In this document: piece by piece, positions 1 through 4,457 of the stretch
How the letters are laid out: each line of letters opens with the position of its first letter
Position numbering within the stretch: the first letter of the stretch is position 1
Source of the DNA: Planctomycetota bacterium
GTDB lineage: Bacteria; Planctomycetota; SZUA-567
Length of the DNA: 7,143 nt
Reading direction: 5' to 3'
Assembly: GCA_020861125.1 (NCBI GenBank)
Contig: JAJBSZ010000476.1
Coordinates: 1-7,143, forward strand
Made by a program: the position numbers and the translations under genes
The notes under the pieces: model-generated
What the model saw: the letters and a program-made list of their open reading frames with translations, nothing else
Database searches by the model: none
What the model was told of the DNA's origin: nothing

Positions 1-261
1 GCTTTCCACCCGGCCCCGATCCGGATGGCGGTTGGGCAAAAGTTCCACCGGGAAGCGCGCGGCAGTGCCTCGGACCGCCGCGTCGGAATATACCACCAGG
101 ACCCGCCCGTGCCCCTGGACGGCTACTGCCAGTTCCAGGGCCCACTCGATTACCGGTTTTCCCATAAACGGTTGGAGTAGCTTGTTTTCCGGTCCGAACC
201 GCCGGGAACAACCGGCGGCCAGCAGGATGATATCGACGGAATCGGTGCGGTGGTCAGCCAT
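1..261 (-). CDS. ygfJ: MocA/YgfJ-type molybdenum cofactor nucleotidyltransferase, N-terminal part
   Basis: The first 87 codons are present and the rest lies beyond the left edge; the family is about 190-200 residues. Residues 14-23 read LAAGCSRRFG and are followed by K27. This is the nucleotide-binding signature of the MobA/MocA/IspD-like transferase fold. The stretch N77 to S87 (N, then G83, then S87) fits the conserved N-x5-G-x3-S segment of MocA/YgfJ. Known MocA proteins transfer CMP to molybdopterin for xanthine-dehydrogenase-type enzymes, and the YgfJ branch sits next to selenium-dependent molybdenum hydroxylase genes. The family is clear, but the exact reaction of this branch is inferred from context. 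The ATG at 261 is the natural start: the signature follows 13 residues later, and a near-consensus promoter lies about 40 bp upstream. No good Shine-Dalgarno is visible; a weak GAAAGAA lies 10 nt before the start. The gene is divergent from arcC, whereas in E. coli ygfJ is co-directional with ygfK and ssnA. Confidence 0.85.
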   Translation of the reverse strand, partial: MADHRTDSVDIILLAAGCSRRFGPENKLLQPFMGKPVIEWALELAVAVQGHGRVLVVYSDAAVRGTAARFPVELLPNRHPDRGRVES

Positions 262-288
262 TACAAAAAAATTCTTTCGCCATAAAAA

Positions 289-304
289 ATAGTGGTTTTA
301 CTAT
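289..304. promoter_or_regulatory. Dyad ATAGT-N6-ACTAT over the ygfJ -10 and start site
   Basis: There is a perfect 5-bp inverted repeat with a 6-bp centre. It covers most of the -10 box (300-305) and the predicted transcription start near 293. A repressor bound here would block the leftward promoter. Short AT-rich dyads also arise by chance, so this is a candidate operator only. Confidence 0.35.
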
Positions 305-328
305 AAAGAGGGTCGTCATCCCTGTCAA
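300..328 (-). promoter_or_regulatory. Sigma-70 type promoter for ygfJ
   Basis: Read on the minus strand, 328-323 is TTGACA, a perfect -35. It is followed by a 17-bp spacer (322-306) and TATAGT at 305-300, which is 5/6 to the -10 consensus. Transcription would begin near 293 and leave a leader of about 32 nt before the ygfJ ATG at 261. Both boxes and the ideal spacing make this the strongest promoter prediction in the window. Confidence 0.8.
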
Positions 329-330
329 AC

Positions 331-349
331 CGGAAGTCCCCGTCTTCCG
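331..349. promoter_or_regulatory. Dyad CGGAAG-N7-CTTCCG next to the ygfJ -35 box
   Basis: There is a perfect 6-bp inverted repeat with a 7-bp centre. It begins two bases upstream of the TTGACA box of the leftward promoter and is centred near -47 relative to its predicted start. The position suits an activator touching RNA polymerase, or a regulator shared by both divergent units. As RNA it would form a short 6-bp hairpin, but it lies outside the ygfJ transcript. I do not recognise it as the site of a named regulator. Confidence 0.45.
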
Positions 350-371
350 CCATACTAAAAAATTTTTATGG
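350..371. repeat. Imperfect AT-rich palindrome CCATA...TATGG
   Basis: The arms CCATA (350-354) and TATGG (367-371) flank an A/T-rich core, with 7 of 11 base pairs symmetric overall. It follows directly on the CGGAAG/CTTCCG dyad. A related motif, CCATAAAAAAT, occurs at 280-290. The right half of this palindrome (361-371, reverse complement CCATAAAAATT) matches it at 10 of 11 positions. Related half-sites therefore flank the ygfJ promoter. Function is unknown; they could be regulator half-sites or A-tract bending DNA. Confidence 0.3.
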
Positions 372-531
372 CTCATAATTATTTTTCGTATTTTTACCGG
401 CATCCGGCGGGTGAAGAAGGTATACTACCAGTATCCGTGAAGTAATCGTGAACGCCCAGCGTACCCGAACAGCCGCTCCACCACCCGTGTTTTGCCGCCG
501 CCTTTTCGTTTCCGACCGCCGCCCTCGGCAG

Positions 532-537
532 AAAGGA
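532..537 (+). promoter_or_regulatory. Ribosome binding site of arcC
   Basis: AAAGGA lies 7 nt before the ATG at 545, the expected spacing. It supports that start over any other. Confidence 0.75.
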
Positions 538-544
538 TGACGCC

Positions 545-1477
545 ATGAAAAAACGGATCGTGCTGGCCCTTGGCGGCAACGCCCTCGGCTCCACCCTGGA
601 GGAACAGATGCGTGCCGTGAAGACCACGGCCGCCTCCATCGTCGGCCTCATCGCCGGCGACAACGAAGTGGTGGTGGCCCACGGCAACGGCCCGCAGGTG
701 GGGATGATCACCATGGCTATGGAGCTTGCCCATCAGAGCGAGCCCACCGTTCCGTACATACCCATGTCCGTCTGTGTCGCCATGAGCCAGGGCTATATCG
801 GCTACGACCTGCAAAATGCCCTTCGGGAAGAGTTGTTGAACCGGGGGCGAACCACGGCCGTCGCGTCAATTATCACCCAAACCCTGGTGGACGAAAACGA
901 CCCTGCCTTCCGCCAGCCCAGCAAACCCATCGGCAGTTTTTACACCGAGGCCGAGGCAGCGGCGATGACCGCCCGCGGCTACGACATGCGGGAGGACGCC
1001 GGCCGCGGCTGGCGGCGGGTGGTGGCCAGTCCGGCGCCGGTGGATATCGTCGAAAAAGACATCGTCGCCACCCTGCTGGCGGCCGGCCAGGTGGTGATCG
1101 CCGGCGGCGGCGGCGGTATTCCCGTTATCCGCCAGGGAAACCACCTGAAGGGCGTCAGCGCCGTGGTGGACAAGGATCTCGCTTCGGCCAAGCTGGCGGA
1201 ACTGATCGATGCCGACTACCTGATCATCCTCACCGCGGTGGAAAAGGTGGCGGTGAACTTCCGCACCCCCGACGAACGCCCGTTGGACACCATGACCGTC
1301 GCCGAGGCCGAGCGGTACATCGCCGAGAACCAGTTCGCCCCGGGCAGCATGCTGCCGAAGGTCCAGGCCGCCACCCGCTTCGCCGCCAGCCGGCCGGGCC
1401 GCAAGGCCCTGATCACCCTTTTGGAGAAGGCCGAGGCCGGCATCGCCGGCGAGACCGGTACCGTCATCACCGCCTGA
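545..1477 (+). CDS. arcC: Carbamate kinase (ArcC/YqeA family)
   Basis: This cytoplasmic enzyme of 310 residues is the normal full length for the family. It interconverts carbamoyl phosphate plus ADP with carbamate plus ATP; in catabolism it runs towards ATP. Family motifs occur in order: LALGGNALG (7-15), HGNGPQVG (46-53), the SKPIG lid motif with K127, RRVVASPAP (157-165), GGGGGIP (187-193), DKDLAS (209-214) and PGSMLPKV (266-273). This is the amino acid kinase fold with its nucleotide and carbamoyl phosphate sites intact. No arginine deiminase or ornithine transcarbamylase gene is in the window, so this is not a visible arginine deiminase operon. The partners ssnA, permease and ygfK instead suggest the YqeA-type role at the end of purine or ureide breakdown. 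A terminator follows at 1487-1517, so arcC may be transcribed partly on its own. Confidence 0.95.
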   Translation: MKKRIVLALGGNALGSTLEEQMRAVKTTAASIVGLIAGDNEVVVAHGNGPQVGMITMAMELAHQSEPTVPYIPMSVCVAMSQGYIGYDLQNALREELLNRGRTTAVASIITQTLVDENDPAFRQPSKPIGSFYTEAEAAAMTARGYDMREDAGRGWRRVVASPAPVDIVEKDIVATLLAAGQVVIAGGGGGIPVIRQGNHLKGVSAVVDKDLASAKLAELIDADYLIILTAVEKVAVNFRTPDERPLDTMTVAEAERYIAENQFAPGSMLPKVQAATRFAASRPGRKALITLLEKAEAGIAGETGTVITA

Positions 1478-1486
1478 ACTGTGTCC

Positions 1487-1517
1487 CGGTTCCGCCCGCC
1501 CGGAACCGTTTTTGTTT
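1487..1517 (+). terminator. Intrinsic terminator or attenuator after arcC
   Basis: A perfect 8-bp stem CGGTTCCG (1487-1494) and CGGAACCG (1501-1508) with a 6-nt loop is followed at once by T5GT3 (1509-1517). It starts 10 bp after the arcC stop. This is the textbook form of a Rho-independent terminator for rightward transcription. No promoter is evident between it and ssnA, so ssnA-permease-ygfK may depend on read-through. Confidence 0.85.
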
Positions 1518-1547
1518 GGTGCCGGTTGCCCCCGGCCGGCGGCAGGT

Positions 1548-1556
1548 AGAGGAGGG
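1548..1556 (+). promoter_or_regulatory. Strong ribosome binding site that sets the ssnA start
   Basis: AGAGGAGGG lies 7 nt before the GTG at 1564. It falls inside the longer open frame that begins with TTG at 1516. That TTG lies within the T-tract of the terminator, so the GTG is the likely real start. Confidence 0.8.
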
Positions 1557-1563
1557 AAACGTC

Positions 1564-2901
1564 GTGATCGTCATCGGTAACGGCCGTCTTGTCACCCATA
1601 ACCCGGAGTATCCTTACGACGACAACGGAGCCGTCGCCATCGACGGCGGCCGCATCGCCGGCTTCGGTTCCACCGCCGCCCTGCGCCAAGCGCATCCCGA
1701 AGCCGACTACGTGGATGCGGAGCGCCGGCTCATCATGCCTGGCCTGATCAACGCCCACACCCACATTTACAGCGCTTTTGCCCGGGGGCTCAGCCTGCCC
1801 CAGGCCGAACCCAACCGGAACTTCACCGACATTCTGGAAAACCTGTGGTGGCGGCTGGACAAGGCCCTCACCCTCGAAGACTGCCGCTACAGCGCCTACG
1901 CCACCGGTTTGGAAAGCATCCGGAACGGCGTTACCACCCTGTTCGACCACCACGCGAGCCAGGGGCACGTGGAAGGCAGCCTGTTCACCATCGCCTCTGC
2001 CCTTTCGGACATCGGCATCCGCGCCTCCCTCTGCTACGAGGTGAGCGACCGCGACGGTCCGGCGGTTGCGGCGGCGGCCATCCGGGAAAACGTCGCCTTC
2101 ATCGACCACGCCCGGCAGCAGAATTCCGATCGGGTGAAAGGCATGTTCGGCCTGCACGCTTCCTTTACCCTGAGCCCGGAAACCCTGGAAGGGTGCGTCA
2201 CCGCCATGGGCGACCGCGACGCCGGCTACCACGTCCACACCGCCGAGGGCATCGCCGATCTCCACAACTCGCTGGCCCGCTACGGCAAACGGGTGGTGGA
2301 ACGCCTGCACGACGCCGGCATCCTCGGGCCGAAAACCCTGTCCATCCATAACATCCACATCAATGCCGCCGAGATGGAAATCCTGGCCGCTACGGACACC
2401 ATGGCCGTCCACAATCCGGAAAGCAACATGGGCAATGCCGTCGGCTGCGCCGCCGCCCTGCATATGCTGGCAAAAGGCATCCCCCTCGGGCTGGGCACCG
2501 ACGCCTACACCGCGGACATGTTCGAATCCCTGAAGGTGGCCAACCTCATCCACAAGCACCACCAATGCAATCCCACTATCGGTTTCACCGAAAGCCTCAC
2601 CATGCTCTTCGCCAACAATGCCGCCATCAGTGGCCGTTTTTTCGACCGGCCCCTCGGCCGCATCGAGGCCGGCGCCGCCGCCGACCTCATTCTCGTCGAC
2701 TACCTGCCCCACACCCCGCTCGATGCCTCCACCCTGGCTGGCCACATCGTCTTCGGCCTGAGCGGCCGGGCGGTGGATTCGGTCATGATCGACGGCCGCT
2801 TCGTGATGCGGGATCGGGTCATCCAGGGGCTGGACGAAGCGGCGGTGCTCGCCCGCTGCCGCGAACAGTGCGCCGATTTCTGGCGGCGGCTGACCAACTG
2901 A
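1564..2901 (+). CDS. ssnA: SsnA-type aminohydrolase (amidohydrolase superfamily)
   Basis: A 445-residue cytoplasmic metal-dependent hydrolase of the ATZ/TRZ (chlorohydrolase/guanine deaminase) group; E. coli SsnA has a similar length. It opens with the small beta-sandwich segment common to the family. The active-site residues follow: H65-T-H67 in NAHTH, H225 with E228 (HTAE), H262 in IHNIH, HNPESN from H283, and D313 in GTDA. These match the metal ligands and the acid-base residues of this group, so an active hydrolase or deaminase is expected. The substrate is not known. Linkage to the purine permease and YgfK suggests a purine-derived ring intermediate, and in anaerobes with this gene set SsnA has been linked to uric acid use. 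The GTG start follows a strong Shine-Dalgarno. The call SsnA rather than guanine deaminase rests mainly on the ygfK and arcC neighbours. Confidence 0.88.
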   Translation: MIVIGNGRLVTHNPEYPYDDNGAVAIDGGRIAGFGSTAALRQAHPEADYVDAERRLIMPGLINAHTHIYSAFARGLSLPQAEPNRNFTDILENLWWRLDKALTLEDCRYSAYATGLESIRNGVTTLFDHHASQGHVEGSLFTIASALSDIGIRASLCYEVSDRDGPAVAAAAIRENVAFIDHARQQNSDRVKGMFGLHASFTLSPETLEGCVTAMGDRDAGYHVHTAEGIADLHNSLARYGKRVVERLHDAGILGPKTLSIHNIHINAAEMEILAATDTMAVHNPESNMGNAVGCAAALHMLAKGIPLGLGTDAYTADMFESLKVANLIHKHHQCNPTIGFTESLTMLFANNAAISGRFFDRPLGRIEAGAAADLILVDYLPHTPLDASTLAGHIVFGLSGRAVDSVMIDGRFVMRDRVIQGLDEAAVLARCREQCADFWRRLTN

Positions 2902-2932
2902 CAAATCCGCGCACTGCGCCCGGCCGGTTATA

Positions 2933-2962
2933 GGCGGACTGCCGCCACGCGGCCAGCCGCCC
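2933..2962 (+). other. GC-rich alternative hairpins upstream of the permease gene
   Basis: The 91-bp gap between ssnA and the permease gene holds GGCGG-ACTG-CCGCC (2933-2946) and then GCGG-CCAG-CCGC (2949-2960). The first arm, with the following CTG (2933-2941), can also pair with CAGCCGCC at 2955-2962 with one bulged A, which excludes the two small hairpins. There is no T-tract, so it is not an intrinsic terminator. It may affect mRNA stability or translation of the permease, whose Shine-Dalgarno lies at 2978-2985. GC-rich DNA gives such pairings easily. Confidence 0.3.
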
Positions 2963-2992
2963 GATGGGTAGGGCGCCAGGAAAGGACACCCC

Positions 2993-4399
2993 ATGACCGA
3001 AGAGAAAACCGCCGCGCATCCGGAAGGCCCGCTGTTTCAGTTCAAGGCCAAGGCGTCCCTCCATCAGATCGTTCCCCTCGGCCTGCAGCACCTGGTGGCG
3101 GCCATCGTCGGGATCGTCACGCCGGCCATGATCATTTCCCGTCAGGCGGGACTGGACGGGGCTGACGCCACCCTGTTGATCCAGTTGTCCCTGGTGTTTT
3201 CCGCCCTCGCCACTCTGCTGCAACTGTTTCCCATCGGTAGCATCGGTTCCGGTCTGCCGGTGATCATCGGCATCAGCTTCGCCTACCTGCCGACCATGCA
3301 GTCCATCATCGGCCAGTACCTGCAGGTTCACCCCGAGGGCGGCCGGGGCGCCATCGCCGTCATCCTCGGCGCCCAGATCGCCGGTGGCGTCGCCGCCTTT
3401 GTGGTGGGCCTGTCGGTGCGGCAGATCCGGCGGTTTTTCCCGCCGCTGGTCACCGGCACCGTGGTCTTCACCATCGGCCTTTCCCTCTATCCCACCGCCC
3501 TCCGCTACTTCGCCGGCGGCGGCAACCCGCAGACCAACCCGCTGTTCGGTTCCTGGCAGAACTGGACGGTGGCCTCCCTGACGCTGGTCATCGTCATCTT
3601 CTTCAACTACTTCACCAAGGGCATGTGCAAGCTGGCCTCCATCCTCATCGGCATGCTCTGCGGCTATGCCGCCGCCCTGATCTTCACCCAGACCGGCGCC
3701 GTCCCGGCCGAACAACCCATGGTGAGCTTCCACAACGTCTCCGCCGCCCCCTGGTTCCAACTGGTGTCGCCGCTCCACTTCGGTCTTGAGTTCATACCCA
3801 CGGCGATGATCAGCATGATCGTCATGTATGTGGTGAATTCGGTCCAGGCCATCGGCGACCTTTCTTCCACCACCATGGGCGGCATGGACCGGCAGCCCAC
3901 TGATCGGGAACTGGCCGGCGGCATCATGGCCAGCGGGGTCTATAGCGTATTTAACGCCTTTTTCGGCGCCCTGCCCACCGCCACCTACAGCCAGAACGTC
4001 GGCATCGTCACCGTCACCCGGGTGATCAACCGCTCGGTATTCGCCTTTGCCGCCGCCGCCATGCTCATGGCCGGTATCGTGCCGAAATTCGCCGCCGTCC
4101 TCACCACCATTCCGCAGAGCGTCATCGGCGGGGCCACCATCTCGGTGTTTGCCTCCATCGCCATGACCGGCGTCCGGATGATCGCCTCCGCCAGCATGAC
4201 GCCCCGGAACCTCGGGGTGGTCGGGCTGGCCATCGCTCTCGGGGTGGGCATCACCTCGGTGCCCGGCGCCCTGGCCGGCTTCCCGGCCTGGGTCGGCAGC
4301 GCTTTCGGATCGTCGTCCGTGGTTATCGCCACCCTCGTGGCGATCGTTCTCAACCAAATTCTGCCCAAGGACAAAACGGACCTGTCGGGACGGTACTGA
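2993..4399 (+). CDS. NCS2 family nucleobase permease (xanthine/uric acid type)
   Basis: A 468-residue inner-membrane transporter of the nucleobase-ascorbate (NCS2, PbuX/XanQ/UraA) family, of normal length, with many hydrophobic segments consistent with the 14-helix fold. Signature parts are the QH pair in the first helix (Q32-H33), the helix-8 segment ending in GD (G288-D289), and QNVGIVTVTR (334-343), which fits the NCS2 motif. The family usually works as a proton symporter. The position usually held by a substrate-binding glutamate, four residues before D289, is Q285 (codon CAG). The ATG at 2993 follows AGGAAAGGA (2978-2985) at 7 nt. Purine rather than uracil is favoured because ssnA and ygfK flank the gene. 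Xanthine, urate or another base cannot be told apart from sequence alone, so no symbol is given. Confidence 0.92.
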   Translation: MTEEKTAAHPEGPLFQFKAKASLHQIVPLGLQHLVAAIVGIVTPAMIISRQAGLDGADATLLIQLSLVFSALATLLQLFPIGSIGSGLPVIIGISFAYLPTMQSIIGQYLQVHPEGGRGAIAVILGAQIAGGVAAFVVGLSVRQIRRFFPPLVTGTVVFTIGLSLYPTALRYFAGGGNPQTNPLFGSWQNWTVASLTLVIVIFFNYFTKGMCKLASILIGMLCGYAAALIFTQTGAVPAEQPMVSFHNVSAAPWFQLVSPLHFGLEFIPTAMISMIVMYVVNSVQAIGDLSSTTMGGMDRQPTDRELAGGIMASGVYSVFNAFFGALPTATYSQNVGIVTVTRVINRSVFAFAAAAMLMAGIVPKFAAVLTTIPQSVIGGATISVFASIAMTGVRMIASASMTPRNLGVVGLAIALGVGITSVPGALAGFPAWVGSAFGSSSVVIATLVAIVLNQILPKDKTDLSGRY

Positions 4400-4410
4400 C
4401 CCGGGCACCC

Positions 4411-4427
4411 GCCGCCCCCCGGGCGGC
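4411..4427 (+). other. GC hairpin between the permease gene and ygfK
   Basis: A perfect 7-bp stem GCCGCCC/GGGCGGC (4411-4417 and 4421-4427) closes a 3-nt loop, 12 bp after the permease stop. No T-tract follows, so it is unlikely to terminate by itself. It could protect the 3' end of a processed upstream mRNA or slow read-through into ygfK. Confidence 0.4.
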
Positions 4428-4445
4428 ATCCCACAAACGGACGCG

Positions 4446-4451
4446 AAGGAG
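4446..4451 (+). promoter_or_regulatory. Ribosome binding site of ygfK
   Basis: AAGGAG lies 6 nt before the ATG at 4458. It is close to the ideal Shine-Dalgarno and fixes the start. Confidence 0.8.
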
Positions 4452-4457
4452 AGAACC

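Larger units (their letters stand above)
262..544. promoter_or_regulatory. Divergent intergenic region between ygfJ and arcC
   Basis: This is the only stretch of this size without a gene. The part from 262 to about 400 is markedly AT-rich against the GC-rich genes around it, and holds the minus-strand promoter and several inverted repeats listed separately. The part from about 400 to 531 is a GC-rich leader before arcC with no convincing open frame. For arcC the best -10 candidate is TATACT at 421-426, but no -35 is seen at the usual 16-18 bp spacing (TTTACC at 393-398 is 22 bp away). The rightward promoter is therefore unresolved and may need an activator or another sigma factor. Confidence 0.7.

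Noticed and set aside
32..292. Plus-strand open frame of 86 codons at the left edge
   Set aside because: It is opposite the ygfJ start, has no Shine-Dalgarno and shadow-like composition. The minus strand carries the LAAGxSxRxG signature.
262..544. CRISPR array, tRNA, insertion sequence or attachment site in the only large spacer
   Set aside because: No regularly spaced direct repeats, cloverleaf, transposase remnants or target duplications were seen there or elsewhere in the window.
425..814. Antisense open frames over the arcC leader and 5' end
   Set aside because: Histidine/glycine-rich shadow of arcC; no ribosome site or family likeness.
545..1477. Arginine deiminase operon
   Set aside because: Carbamate kinase alone does not define it: no deiminase, ornithine transcarbamylase or arginine/ornithine antiporter is in the window, and the partners are purine-related.
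2899..2901. TGA codons read as selenocysteine, given the selenium-linked context
   Set aside because: Each complete protein ending in TGA (arcC, ssnA, permease) is already full length for its family, no continuation of a domain follows, and ygfK has no in-frame TGA in the visible part.
1216..2994. Long antisense open frame of 592 codons opposite arcC and ssnA
   Set aside because: It is a GC-rich shadow: low-complexity G/A/V/D composition, no family motifs, and it lies opposite two genes with full catalytic motifs.
4411..4427. Intrinsic terminator after the permease
   Set aside because: The hairpin is strong but is followed by ATCCCACAAA, with no T-tract.
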